A stretch of DNA of 64,000 nt from Terrabacter sp. Root181 (GTDB lineage Bacteria > Actinomycetota > Actinomycetes > Actinomycetales > Dermatophilaceae), in assembly GCF_001428505.1 (NCBI RefSeq), contig NZ_LMHU01000001.1, positions 140,273 through 204,272 on the forward strand, read 5' to 3'. How positions within the stretch are numbered: position 1 is the stretch's first letter; the number at the start of each line of letters is the position of its first letter. Below, piece by piece: positions 52,573 through 60,945 of this stretch. The notes below the pieces were generated by a model that was given only the letters and a program-made list of their open reading frames with translations, had not been told where the DNA came from and searched no databases. The translations under genes and the position numbers were made by a program.

Positions 52573-53630
52573 CGGCGGGGCACCGGCTCGGCATCGACAT
52601 CGGCGGGACGAAGACGGCTGTGGCCCTCGTGGCCGACGGCTCGGTGCAGGCGATGCGCTCGGCGCCGTCCGGACGCGGTGCGTCCGGAGTCGTCGACGTC
52701 GCGGTGCGGCTTGCACGGGAGGTCCTCGATGCGCACGCGCCTCGCGCGCGGGGTCGTGGTGCCACGGTGCCGGTCGGGGCCTGCATGCCCGGGCTCGTCG
52801 ACCCGGTCAGCGGCTTCGCCCGGCACGCCGTCAACCTCGAGGTCGAGTCCCTGGACCTCGCCGGCGAGCTCTCGGCGCGCCTCGGCGTCCCCGTGGCGGT
52901 CGAGAACGACGTCAAGGCCGCCGCCCTCGGCGCCTGGCGCCTGCGCGGGTCCTGGTCCGCGGGGTCCGCGGGGTCCGCGGGGTCTGTGGCGGGCGTCGGG
53001 CCGGCACGCGGGTCGGACGACCGTGGAGGCGAGTCGGCGCTGGCCTACCTCAACCTCGGGACGGGCCTGGCCTCGGCCGTCGTGCGCGACGGGATCGTGG
53101 TCCGCGGGATCGACGGTGCGGCAGGCGAGATCGGGCACCTGCCTGTGGGCGGGGACGCGCCGTGCACGTGCGGCCAGGTCGGCTGCCTCGAGACCGTGGC
53201 CTCAGGGTCCGCGCTCGCCCGGCTCTGGCCCGCGACGCGGCGTCGAGCACGGGACCCCTTCGCTGCGGCGGCTGCCGGTGACGCCCTCGCCGGCGCCGCC
53301 GTCGACGTGCTGTGCACGGGGGTGGGTCTGGCGGTCCAGGTGCTCGCCCTGGCCTCGGGCGCCGAGCGTGTCGTCGTGGGCGGCGGCCTCGCCGGGTTGG
53401 GCGCGCCCCTGCTCGACGGGATCCGTGCAGACCTGATGCGGCGGGCACGCAGCTCGAGGATCATCGACGTCCTCGGCCTGCCCGACCGCGTCGAGCTGCT
53501 GCCTGCCGACGTGCCCGTGGCCGCGCTCGGAGCTGCCTGGCTCGGTGTCCCGGACGTCCCACGCCTGGCCGCGGTCGCGTCCCCGGACGCCAGTCCCGAC
53601 GTCGCCCTGCCCGGTGAGAGGGTGGGCTGA
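52569..53630 (+). CDS. ROK-family sugar kinase (GlcNAc or glucosamine kinase)
   Basis: 353 aa; ATG overlapping the nagZ stop. N-terminal phosphate motif LGIDIGGTKTAVALVADG, zinc site CTCGQVGCLE, and the acidic catalytic region PVAVENDVKAAALGAW. Unlike the repressor upstream it lacks an HTH, so it is a kinase. Product would be GlcNAc-6-P or GlcN-6-P; the latter would feed NagB directly, and no nagA deacetylase is present. A SAG tripeptide run (about residues 130-138) is encoded by a 9-bp tandem repeat. Confidence 0.87.
   Translation: MTAGHRLGIDIGGTKTAVALVADGSVQAMRSAPSGRGASGVVDVAVRLAREVLDAHAPRARGRGATVPVGACMPGLVDPVSGFARHAVNLEVESLDLAGELSARLGVPVAVENDVKAAALGAWRLRGSWSAGSAGSAGSVAGVGPARGSDDRGGESALAYLNLGTGLASAVVRDGIVVRGIDGAAGEIGHLPVGGDAPCTCGQVGCLETVASGSALARLWPATRRRARDPFAAAAAGDALAGAAVDVLCTGVGLAVQVLALASGAERVVVGGGLAGLGAPLLDGIRADLMRRARSSRIIDVLGLPDRVELLPADVPVAALGAAWLGVPDVPRLAAVASPDASPDVALPGERVG
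52956..52982 (+). repeat. 9-bp tandem repeat (three exact units) in the ROK kinase
   Basis: Three copies of TCCGCGGGG encode Ser-Ala-Gly repeats in a surface loop between the catalytic region and the glycine-rich AYLNLGTGL strand. Second in-frame 9-bp repeat in the window. Confidence 0.85.
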
Positions 53631-54409
53631 TGGAGGTCCTCGTCCTGCCCACGCCTGCCGACGTCGCACGCCGAGCCGCGTCGGTCGTCATCGAGGGGCT
53701 GGCCGCTGCCCGCCGCCCCGAGCCCGTCATCGGACTCGCCACCGGATCCTCCCCGCTCGGGCTGTACGCCGAGCTGGCGGGGGCCGTGGCGAGCGGCCGC
53801 CTCGACCTGCGCGGTGCCAGCGGGTTCGCGCTCGACGAGTACGTCGGCCTGCCCGCGGGGCATCCCCAGTCGTACCGCGAGGTGCTGCTGCGCGAGGTCT
53901 GCGGGCCGCTGGGACTGGCGCCCGACCGGCTGCACGTGCCGGACGGCTCCGGCCACGACGAGGACGAGCTCGTTTCCGGCGCAAGGGAGTACGAGCGCCT
54001 CATCCGTGACGCGGGTGGTGTCGACGTGCAGATCCTCGGTATCGGCGCCAACGGCCACCTCGGCTTCAACGAGCCCGGGTCGGCGCTGTCGTCGCGGACC
54101 AGGGTCAAGCGCCTGTCGGACCGGACGCGTCATGACAACGCGCGCTTCTTCGACGGGATCGACGACGTGCCGACGCACTGTGTCACCCAAGGACTCGGCA
54201 CCGTCCTCGACGCGCGGCGGCTCGTGCTCGTCGCCTCCGGGCGGGGCAAGGCGGCGGCCGTCGCGGCCGCGCTCGAGGGTCCGCTGTCGGCGTCGTGCCC
54301 CGCGTCGGTGCTCCAATGGCACGCCGACGCGACCGCCGTACTCGACGGGGCCGCGGCCTCGGGCCTGCGCAACCGGGACTACTACGACGCCTCGGCCGCC
54401 GGGCTGTAA
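53630..54409 (+). CDS. nagB: Glucosamine-6-phosphate deaminase
   Basis: 259 aa; ATG overlapping the kinase stop by one base. Motifs: VIGLATGSSPLGLYAEL, GFALDEYVGLP, GIGANGHLGFNEPGS, and TRVKRLSD. It converts GlcN-6-P to fructose-6-P and ammonia, closing amino-sugar catabolism into glycolysis. Last gene of the ROK-controlled operon; no terminator is obvious before the DnaA-box region. Confidence 0.95.
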   Translation: MEVLVLPTPADVARRAASVVIEGLAAARRPEPVIGLATGSSPLGLYAELAGAVASGRLDLRGASGFALDEYVGLPAGHPQSYREVLLREVCGPLGLAPDRLHVPDGSGHDEDELVSGAREYERLIRDAGGVDVQILGIGANGHLGFNEPGSALSSRTRVKRLSDRTRHDNARFFDGIDDVPTHCVTQGLGTVLDARRLVLVASGRGKAAAVAAALEGPLSASCPASVLQWHADATAVLDGAAASGLRNRDYYDASAAGL

Positions 54410-54467
54410 ACGGACGCGGGGACCCAGCGGGACGCCATACCCCACGTTCGGGCGTGTCGCATACCGC

Positions 54468-54800
54468 TGTGGACAGCGCACAGGGGTGAGGAACTTGTTC
54501 TCCACACCCCGTGGAAAGGCGTTTATGCAGGTCAGCGAGCACGAACTCGTGTGACCGGCGCCACATGCCCACAGTTGTGCACACACCTTGTCCACACCTG
54601 TTGACGGCGTGTCGGGGATGACCGTCCACCGGTTGTCCACAGGCGGTTCGGCGCGGATGGCTCCTGAGGTTGTTGTCGGTCGAACCCCGCACCTACGGTG
54701 GGTCGGGTGCTCCTCGGGAGGGTGAGCGCGCGAGCTGGGTAGGACTCGTCCCCCCTCGTTCCAGCACTGTCGGCACGACGTTGTCTACTGGTGTGGACCA
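54468..54800. promoter_or_regulatory. Cluster of DnaA-box-like sites upstream of dnaB
   Basis: Two exact TTGTCCACA boxes (54588-54596 and 54633-54641) plus near matches: CTGTCCACA on the minus strand (54468-54476), TTCTCCACA (54498-54506), TTGTGCACA (54575-54583) and TGGTCCACA on the minus strand (54792-54800). All fall in the 433-bp gene-free stretch 54410-54842, which otherwise shows no gene or strong hairpin. This is not oriC by context (no dnaA/dnaN); it could let DnaA control dnaB or titrate DnaA. Confidence 0.6.
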
Positions 54801-54842
54801 AGTTGCACTGATGTCATTCATCACTCAGGGGAAGGGGAGCAC

Positions 54843-56231
54843 GTGTCGCTCGATGAGCTGAGCACGAGCGCGTTCGCGTCGTCGTCGACCCGTGACGGGG
54901 GACCTCCGGACGACCGCCTCCCGCCCCAGGACGTCGGGGCCGAGCAGTCCGTCCTCGGCGGCATGCTCCTGTCCAAGGACGCCATCGCCGACTGTGTCGA
55001 GCAGCTCAAGGGCACCGACTTCTACCGCCCCGCGCACGAGCTCATCTACGACGCCGTCCTCGACCTCTACGGTCGCGGCGAGCCCGCCGACGCCATCACC
55101 GTCAGCGACGAGCTGACCAAGCGCGGCGACCTCGGGCGCGTCGGGGGCCAGGCCTACCTCCACCAGCTCATCGCCTCGGTGCCCACCGCGGCCAACGCCG
55201 GCTACTACGCCCAGATCGTCGCCGAGCGCGCCGTGCTGCGCCGCCTCGTCGAGGCCGGCACCCGGATCGTCCAGCTCGGCTACGCGCAGGGCGGCGGTGA
55301 CGTCGAGGACATCGTCAACGCGGCGCAGGCCGAGGTCTACGCCGTCGCCGACAAGCGCGGCGGCGAGGACTACCACGCCATCGGCGACATCATCGAGGCC
55401 ACGGTCGACGAGATCGAGGTCGCATCCGGCCGATCCGGCGAGATGACCGGTGTACCAACGGGATTCACCGACTTCGACGCCCTGACCAACGGTCTGCACC
55501 CCGGCCAGATGATCGTCATCGCCGCCAGACCGGCGATGGGAAAATCGACCATCGGACTCGACATCGTCCGGTCTGCTGCGATCAAGCACAAGATGGCTGC
55601 CGTCGTCTTCTCGCTCGAGATGAGCCGCACCGAGATCACCATGCGTCTGCTCTCGGCCGAGGCCGGCATCCAGCTGCAGCACATGCGCAAGGGCACGATG
55701 CGCGAGGAGGACTGGACCCGCCTCGCTTCGACGATGGGCCGAGTCTCCGACGCACCGCTCTTCATCGACGACTCGCCGAACATGTCGCTCATGGAGATCC
55801 GTGCCAAATGCCGCCGGCTCAAGCAGCGCGAGAACCTCAAGCTCGTCGTCATCGACTACCTCCAGCTGATGAGCTCGGGCAAGCGCGTCGAGTCGCGCCA
55901 GCAGGAGGTCTCGGAGTTCTCGCGTGCGCTCAAGCTGCTCGCCAAGGAGCTCGAGGTCCCGGTCATCGCGATCTCGCAGCTGAACCGTGGTCCCGAGCAG
56001 CGCACCGACAAGAAGCCCGCGATGAGCGACCTTCGCGAGAGCGGGTCGATCGAGCAAGACGCGGACATGGTGATCCTGCTGCACCGCGAGGCCGCCTACG
56101 AGAAGGACTCCCCGCGCGAGGGCGAGGCTGACCTCATCGTGGCCAAGCACCGAAACGGTCCCACCGACACGATCGTCGTCGCCTTCCAGGGTCACTTCAG
56201 CCGCTTCACCAACATGGCCAACAACTTCTGA
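54843..56231 (+). CDS. dnaB: Replicative DNA helicase DnaB
   Basis: 462 aa; GTG start with GGGGAAGGGGAGCAC upstream. N-terminal domain (about 30-135; PPQDVGAEQSVLGGMLLSKDAIADC), then the RecA-like helicase with Walker A ARPAMGKSTIGLDI (Lys234), Walker B LKLVVIDYLQLM, and ISQLNRGPEQRTDKKPAMSDLRESGSIEQDAD in sensor regions. Ring helicase of the replication fork. No intein, although many actinobacterial dnaB genes have one. Its upstream region is rich in DnaA-box-like sequences. Confidence 0.97.
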   Translation: MSLDELSTSAFASSSTRDGGPPDDRLPPQDVGAEQSVLGGMLLSKDAIADCVEQLKGTDFYRPAHELIYDAVLDLYGRGEPADAITVSDELTKRGDLGRVGGQAYLHQLIASVPTAANAGYYAQIVAERAVLRRLVEAGTRIVQLGYAQGGGDVEDIVNAAQAEVYAVADKRGGEDYHAIGDIIEATVDEIEVASGRSGEMTGVPTGFTDFDALTNGLHPGQMIVIAARPAMGKSTIGLDIVRSAAIKHKMAAVVFSLEMSRTEITMRLLSAEAGIQLQHMRKGTMREEDWTRLASTMGRVSDAPLFIDDSPNMSLMEIRAKCRRLKQRENLKLVVIDYLQLMSSGKRVESRQQEVSEFSRALKLLAKELEVPVIAISQLNRGPEQRTDKKPAMSDLRESGSIEQDADMVILLHREAAYEKDSPREGEADLIVAKHRNGPTDTIVVAFQGHFSRFTNMANNF

Positions 56232-56315
56232 CCCGGATCCCTTGGCAGCACAGGCCGCTCGCACACGGGCGAAATGGCGTGGTCGCCTCCAAGGCCACGC
56301 CTCTAGGGTGGATCC

Positions 56316-56750
56316 ATGGCGTCGGTGAGACAGGTCCAGGTCACGTTCGACTGCGCGGAACCCGAGAGGGTCGCTCGCTTCTGGTGCGAGGTGCTCGGCT
56401 ACGAGGTGCCGCCACCGCCCGAGGGTTTTGCCTCGTGGGACGAGTTCGACCAGTCACTCCCTCCGGAGCGTCAGGGTTCGGCGTTCGCGTGCTCCGACCC
56501 CACCGGTGTGGGCCCGCGCCTGTTCTTCCAGCGCGTCCCCGAGGGCAAGGTCGTCAAGAACCGGGTCCACCTCGACGTCCGGGTCGGCACGGGGCTCGTC
56601 GGTGACGAGCGCCTGGCGGCCCTCGAGTCCGAGTGCACCCGGCTCGTCGCGCTCGGTGCCACCCGAGGGACGCTCCTGCGCGCCGACGGTTTCAACGAGT
56701 CGTGCCAGGTGATGCAGGACGTCGAGGGCAACGAGTTCTGCCTCGACTGA
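56316..56750 (+). CDS. VOC/glyoxalase-like domain protein
   Basis: 144 aa. Opening VQVTFDCAEPERVARFWCEVLGYE and closing QVMQDVEGNEFCLD are the paired beta-alpha-beta motifs of the vicinal-oxygen-chelate fold (Glyoxalase_6 type). A metal enzyme or binding protein; the substrate cannot be assigned. 84 bp after dnaB, with its own start context; may be read through from dnaB. Confidence 0.85.
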   Translation: MASVRQVQVTFDCAEPERVARFWCEVLGYEVPPPPEGFASWDEFDQSLPPERQGSAFACSDPTGVGPRLFFQRVPEGKVVKNRVHLDVRVGTGLVGDERLAALESECTRLVALGATRGTLLRADGFNESCQVMQDVEGNEFCLD

Positions 56751-56770
56751 GCGACGGTCGCCCGTCGCGA

Positions 56771-56806
56771 GTGACCGCCCAGCCGGTGGTCCGGGTGGGC
56801 GGTCAC
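56771..56806. terminator. Bidirectional hairpin terminator
   Basis: GTGACCGCCCA (56771-56781) pairs with TGGGCGGTCAC (56796-56806), 11-bp perfect stem, between the convergent VOC and DUF1059-like genes. Confidence 0.7.
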
Positions 56807-56827
56807 GTCGCGGGGACGGGGTCGAGG

Positions 56828-57064
56828 TCAGTCCTCGGCCAGGGCGGCGAACCTCTGCTTGGTGTCGGTGTACCAGGCCATGGACTTCTTCGGGTGCCGC
56901 CACCGGCCCTTCATGGCCTCACGTGCCTCCTGGTGGGTGCCGTCGCCGGCCTTCTCCGCCTCCTTGAGGTGGCGGTCCTGGGCCTTGATGATCTCGTCGG
57001 CGGTCTCGGCCCGGTGCTCGAGGTCGCAGGGTCCTCCGAGTGCTCGGCAGGTCATGGTCTTCAT
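56828..57064 (-). CDS. Small DUF1059-like protein
   Basis: 78 aa from the ATG at 57064; AAGGAG sits six bases upstream, whereas it touches the alternative ATG at 57070. The start MKTMTCRALGGPCDLEHRAETADEIIKAQDRHLKEAEKAG matches the DUF1059 pattern (Cys, then Cys, then an amphipathic helix). A basic-aromatic tail GRWRHPKKSMAWYTDTKQRF replaces the usual ending. Function unknown; monocistronic. Confidence 0.8.
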   Translation of the reverse strand: MKTMTCRALGGPCDLEHRAETADEIIKAQDRHLKEAEKAGDGTHQEAREAMKGRWRHPKKSMAWYTDTKQRFAALAED

Positions 57065-57159
57065 GGTCATCTCCTTCTCTCGTGTGCTGTCCTGCACTAC
57101 TGACGATCGGGACGGGGCAGATGTGACAGGGCCGACCGGGCCCTCGGTGGGATCAGCGC

Positions 57160-57933
57160 TCACACCGCGGGCTCCAGGCGCCGGATGTCGGTCCAGCCGG
57201 TCCAGCCGCGCTCCTCGAGCAGCTCCAGCAGCCGGCCCGCGCACGCGAAGGACTCGAGGAACGCCGCGTCGAGGAGCGCGACCAGGTCGTCGCTCACGGG
57301 GTGCACGTCCTCGATGCCCTCGGCCTCCGCCGACGCGGCCTCGATGAAGGCGGCGACCCGGTCGGCGAGGGCGGGCAGACGCGGGTCGTCGGGGGTGCAG
57401 TCGACGAGGTCGCCGACGTCGAGGTAGAGCCGGCGCAGCACCTCGTGCTCGATCTGGGTCTGCTTGATCTCCATGAAGGCCGCGACCTCGTCCGGCATCT
57501 GCGCCGCGATGAGGATCCAGCTGTCGCGCTCGACCTCGATGAGTCGCTCGGGGAAGCCGAACTCGCGCATCCGGTCGAGGTAGGCGACCGCCTCGGGCGG
57601 CAGCGCCAGGCTGTCACCTGCTGCGAGCTTGGCGATGCGCTCCCGGTGCCGCTGGAGCTCGCGGATCTCGGCGCGCAGGCGGCGGTCGATCTGCTCGACC
57701 GCCGCCGCGAACTCCTCGTCACCCGCCTCCAGCAGCTCGTGCACCCGAGACAGGGGCACCCCCGCGTCGGCCAGGGTGCGGATCCGGACCAGCTCGACGA
57801 CCGCTGCAGCGTCGTAGCGCCGGTAGCCCGAGTGGTCGCGCTCGGGCTCGGGCAGCAGCCCCTTGGCGTGGTAGTGCCGGACGGTGCGGACGGTGACGCC
57901 GGCATACGACGCGAGCTGGCTGATGGTCAGCAT
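57160..57933 (-). CDS. MerR-family transcriptional regulator
   Basis: 257 aa. N-terminal HTH MLTISQLASYAGVTVRTVRHYHAKGLL and GYRRYDAAAVVELVRIRTLADAGV, then a coiled coil (QIDRRLRAEIRELQRHRERI) and a C-terminal effector domain of ~140 residues. Last gene of the ATPase-permease-DUF1048-merR operon, 4 bp after DUF1048. The dyad at 59884-59904 in front of the ATPase gene has MerR operator layout and is the probable binding site, so the operon is likely induced by its own transport substrate. Confidence 0.92.
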   Translation of the reverse strand: MLTISQLASYAGVTVRTVRHYHAKGLLPEPERDHSGYRRYDAAAVVELVRIRTLADAGVPLSRVHELLEAGDEEFAAAVEQIDRRLRAEIRELQRHRERIAKLAAGDSLALPPEAVAYLDRMREFGFPERLIEVERDSWILIAAQMPDEVAAFMEIKQTQIEHEVLRRLYLDVGDLVDCTPDDPRLPALADRVAAFIEAASAEAEGIEDVHPVSDDLVALLDAAFLESFACAGRLLELLEERGWTGWTDIRRLEPAV

Positions 57934-57937
57934 GGCC

Positions 57938-58288
57938 CTATTCTGCGACCTTCGCGCACACCTGCGCGGCGACCTCGCGGTTCAGCGTGGACCGCCACGT
58001 GTCGGCGTACGTCGTCACGCCGCGCAGTCGCTCGTCGCAGAACGCCGCGACGTCACTCCCGGTGACGTCCAGGACGTGCCTGCCCTCGGCGGCACTGGTC
58101 TCGAAGAGCTCGAGGACGTCCTTCAGGACCGCGACGACGTCCATGCCATCGCCAGAGGTGAAGCGCCACATGTAGGACTTCATCTCGCCGTAGACGACCC
58201 GGTAGTCGCGGGGCAGGGTGCGTGCCCGCGCCTCCATGGCCTTCCACTCCTTCTTGTCGCCGATGATCTTGGTCAGCAGGTTGTTCAT
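57938..58288 (-). CDS. DUF1048 family protein
   Basis: 116 aa. Starts MNNLLTKIIGDKKEWKAMEARARTLP, with YRVVYGEMKSYMWRFTSGDG and FCDERLRGVTTYADTWRSTLNREV; this is the DUF1048 pattern, a helical protein often encoded beside ABC-2 exporters and PadR or MerR regulators. Function unknown; context suggests an accessory of the exporter. Lies 40 bp after the permease. Confidence 0.88.
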   Translation of the reverse strand: MNNLLTKIIGDKKEWKAMEARARTLPRDYRVVYGEMKSYMWRFTSGDGMDVVAVLKDVLELFETSAAEGRHVLDVTGSDVAAFCDERLRGVTTYADTWRSTLNREVAAQVCAKVAE

Positions 58289-58328
58289 GACGGTGTCTCC
58301 TTCGCGGGTGGTGGGGACGGCGGCGGTG

Positions 58329-59090
58329 TCAGGCGAGCTTGCTGCGGTAGGTGCGCATCGCCAGCGCGTAGGCGACGAGGAGGAGCCCGACGCACCAGGC
58401 GAGGGCCACCCAGCCGTCGCTGCCGACGGGCTGCTGCGCGAAGAGGCTGCGGATGGTGTTGACGATCGAGGTGACCGGCTGGTGCTCGGCGAACCACTGC
58501 ACGGGGCCGGGCATGCTCTCCGTGGGCACGAAGGCCGAGCTGACGAAGGGCAGGAAGATCAGCGGGTAGGAGAAGCCGCTCACGCCGTCGACCGTCTTGG
58601 CGGTCAGCCCCGGGATCACGGCGAGCCAGGTGAGCGCCAGGGTGAAGAGCAGCATGATCCCGAGCACTGCGAGCCAGGCGAGCACACCGGCGCCGGTGCG
58701 GAAGCCCATCGCCAGGGCGACGAGGACCACGAGCACGAGCGAGGTCATGTTGGCCACGACCGACGTCAGCACGTGCCCCCACAGGAACGCCGAGCGCGTG
58801 ATCGGCATCGACTGGAACCGTTCGAAGATGCCGCCCGAGACGTCGGTGAAGAGCCGGAAGGCGGTGTAGGCGATGCCGGAGGCGACGGTGATGAGCAGGA
58901 TGCCGGGCAGCAGGTAGTTGACGTAGGAGGCGCCTCCCACGTCGATCGCCCCGCCGAAGACGTAGACGAAGAGCAGGAGCATGGCGATCGGGGTGACGGC
59001 GGTGGTGATGATGGTGTCCGGGCTGCGCAGGATGTGGCGCAGGGACCGCTTGAGCAGGACGTCGGTGTCGTGGAGGACGTAGGTGGTCAT
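58329..59090 (-). CDS. ABC-2 type exporter permease
   Basis: 253 aa from the ATG at 59090, overlapping the ATPase stop by 4 bp. Six helices; the ABC-2 signature region GIFERFQSMPITRSAFLWGHVLTS and FLPFVSSAFVPTESMPGPVQWFAEHQPVTSIVNTIRSL is clear. Forms a DrrAB-like exporter with the ATPase upstream, probably for a drug or lipid. Confidence 0.93.
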   Translation of the reverse strand: MTTYVLHDTDVLLKRSLRHILRSPDTIITTAVTPIAMLLLFVYVFGGAIDVGGASYVNYLLPGILLITVASGIAYTAFRLFTDVSGGIFERFQSMPITRSAFLWGHVLTSVVANMTSLVLVVLVALAMGFRTGAGVLAWLAVLGIMLLFTLALTWLAVIPGLTAKTVDGVSGFSYPLIFLPFVSSAFVPTESMPGPVQWFAEHQPVTSIVNTIRSLFAQQPVGSDGWVALAWCVGLLLVAYALAMRTYRSKLA

Positions 59091-59869
59091 CGCTGGGCTC
59101 CTTGGCTGGCGGCGCCGTCGTGACCGACGATCGCGAGGAAGATGTCTTCGAGGGACGGCTGCTTCTCGACGTACTCGACCTTGGCCGGCGGGAGGAGCTG
59201 CTTGAGCTCGGCGAGCGTGCCGTCGGCGATGATGCGGCCGTCGTGGAGCACCGCGATCCGGTCGGCGAGGTGCTCGGCCTCGTCGAGGTACTGCGTGGTG
59301 AGCAGGACGGTGGTGCCGCGGCCGGCCAGCTCCTGCACCGTCTTCCACACCTCGATCCGCGACTGGGGGTCGAGCCCCGTCGTCGGCTCGTCGAGGAAGA
59401 GCACCGGCGGGTCGCCGATGAGGCTCATCGCGATGTCGAGGCGACGGCGCATGCCACCCGAGTAGGTGGCGACCCGCTGCCCGGCGGCGTCGGTGAGGCC
59501 GAACCGCGAGAGCAGGGCGTCGGCGATCGCTCCCGAGCCCTCGAGGCGCCGCAGCCGGGCGACGAGCACGAGGTTCTCGCGGCCGGTGAGGATCTCGTCG
59601 ACGGCGGCGAACTGCCCAGTGAGACTGATCGACTCGCGGACCTTCTCGGGTTCGGTGGACACGTCGTGCCCGTTGACGGAGGCGGTCCCGCCGTCGGCCT
59701 TGAGCAGCGTGGACAGGATCTTCACCGCCGTGGTCTTGCCGGCGCCGTTGGAGCCGAGCAAGGCGAAGATGGTGCCCGCGGGGACGCTCAGGTCGACGCC
59801 CGTGAGCACTGCGTGGTCGCCGTAGGACTTGGTGAGCCCGGCGATCTCGATGGCTGGTTGAGTGGTCAT
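59087..59869 (-). CDS. ABC exporter ATPase (DrrA-like)
   Basis: 260 aa from the ATG at 59869. Walker A LLGSNGAGKTTAVKIL, Q-loop SLTGQFAAVDEILTGRENL, signature YSGGMRRRLDIAMSL, Walker B PVLFLDEPTTGLDPQ, H-loop LLTTQYLDEAEHLADRI, and the DrrA-type tail (VEYVEKQPSLEDIFLAIVG). Energises the ABC-2 permease. First gene of a MerR-controlled operon; no Shine-Dalgarno is obvious and the presumed promoter would place transcription start close to the ATG, so a leaderless message is possible. Confidence 0.93.
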   Translation of the reverse strand: MTTQPAIEIAGLTKSYGDHAVLTGVDLSVPAGTIFALLGSNGAGKTTAVKILSTLLKADGGTASVNGHDVSTEPEKVRESISLTGQFAAVDEILTGRENLVLVARLRRLEGSGAIADALLSRFGLTDAAGQRVATYSGGMRRRLDIAMSLIGDPPVLFLDEPTTGLDPQSRIEVWKTVQELAGRGTTVLLTTQYLDEAEHLADRIAVLHDGRIIADGTLAELKQLLPPAKVEYVEKQPSLEDIFLAIVGHDGAASQGAQR

Positions 59870-59882
59870 GCGTACAGCGTGC

Positions 59883-59907
59883 AACCCTGACGCAGCGTCA
59901 AGGTCAA
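59883..59907 (-). promoter_or_regulatory. MerR-type operator/promoter of the exporter operon
   Basis: On the minus strand TTGACC (59907-59902) is followed by the dyad TTGACGC-T-GCGTCA within a spacer of about 19 bp: the long-spacer layout used by MerR activators, which untwist the DNA. It ends 15 bp before the ATPase start. The -10 element is poorly defined. Confidence 0.6.
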
Positions 59908-59948
59908 GCGGCAATCTGTACCGATTTTTCCAGCCGGTCGGTGACCCG

Positions 59949-60845
59949 TCAGCGCGCCTCATCGAGGATGCGCTGACGCACGCCCAGCAGCCGGGCCGTG
60001 GCGCTCTCGTCGGACCGCGCGGAGTCGGTGAGCCAGTCGACCAGGGCCCGGTCGTCCCGCGTCACCCCCGCGCGCTCGTCGGCGACGGCGGCGGCCATCA
60101 GGGCCCCGGCGCGCGGTACCGGCAGGGCGTCGCCGAGCACCTCGTCGGCCCAGCTGTCCGCCGAGCGGAGGAGGTCGTCGTCGACATGGCGCCGTCGCGC
60201 CCGACCCAAGGCGTCCGCGGCCACCGGCAGCGATCCCACCGCGCCGGAGTCCGCCACCGAACGTACCTCCGACACCAGCGCGTCGAGGTGGATCTCGAGC
60301 AGCCAGGAGGGCATCCCCCGGGCGGCGAGGACCCGCGACAGCCACTCGACCTGGTGCACCGCGCGGTCCTCGGCCAGGGTCGCGAGCGAGACGAGCCACG
60401 CGGAGTCCGTCGTGGCGAACCGTGAACCGCGCGCACCGTAGCGGGCGCCGTAGTAGGGCATGGCGTCGATCGACCCCTGGGCGGCCCGAACGGCGGCGCG
60501 CAGGAGGGTCGCATCGGTCGTGATCTCGTAGCCACCGGAGGCCGGGTTGACGATGCCGGCGTCCACGGCCTGCCCGGTGGCGCGCCGGAGGAGCCCGGCC
60601 ATGACGTGGCTCCTCGCCTCGGCGACCAGGGCGGCGACCCGGTCGGGATCGGCGTCCGCCACGACGTCACCGGTGAGCGCAGACCGCAGCACGGCCTCAT
60701 CGGTCGATCCCGTTGCGACGACGAGCCGCTCGACCCCGACAACCGCTGCGAGGACGGCAGGGTCCTCCAGCGGACCGGTCACCTTCCGGTCGGCATGATC
60801 GAGCAGGATCCGGTGCGCGTGGTCGTCGTCGACGGGCTCTGTCAC
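59949..60845 (-). CDS. Protein of unknown function (298 aa)
   Basis: 298 aa from the GTG at 60845 (AAGGA about 11 bases upstream). I do not recognise the family. The first ~60 residues resemble a small sensor or binding region (DHAHRILLDHADRKVTGP). The rest is mainly helical, with conserved-looking stretches MPYYGARYGARGSRFATTD, LATLAEDRAVHQVEWLSRVL and MPSWLLEIHLDALVSEV. Soluble, acidic, no signal peptide or known catalytic motif. Divergent from the DUF4396 gene across a region with a heptamer inverted repeat. Confidence 0.7.
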   Translation of the reverse strand: MTEPVDDDHAHRILLDHADRKVTGPLEDPAVLAAVVGVERLVVATGSTDEAVLRSALTGDVVADADPDRVAALVAEARSHVMAGLLRRATGQAVDAGIVNPASGGYEITTDATLLRAAVRAAQGSIDAMPYYGARYGARGSRFATTDSAWLVSLATLAEDRAVHQVEWLSRVLAARGMPSWLLEIHLDALVSEVRSVADSGAVGSLPVAADALGRARRRHVDDDLLRSADSWADEVLGDALPVPRAGALMAAAVADERAGVTRDDRALVDWLTDSARSDESATARLLGVRQRILDEAR

Positions 60846-60945
60846 GGGTCCAATCCTTGTCCATCGCCCCCAGCCGTGTCAGGCGACCCCGAACTTCGTG
60901 GTCCCGGGAATGGGTGGCGGCGCGGCCGCGTTGACCGGACCGGAG

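Noticed and set aside
52569-53630. Second ROK repressor
   Set aside because: No N-terminal HTH and an intact N-terminal DIGGTKT phosphate motif; it is a kinase.
34317-54409. Genomic island carried by an integrative element
   Set aside because: No integrase, tRNA target, direct-repeat ends or transposase seen; base composition resembles the flanks. The block is accessory by synteny only.
54410-54842. Chromosomal origin oriC
   Set aside because: DnaA-box-like sites are present but dnaA and dnaN are absent and there is no AT-rich unwinding region; actinobacterial oriC lies between dnaA and dnaN.
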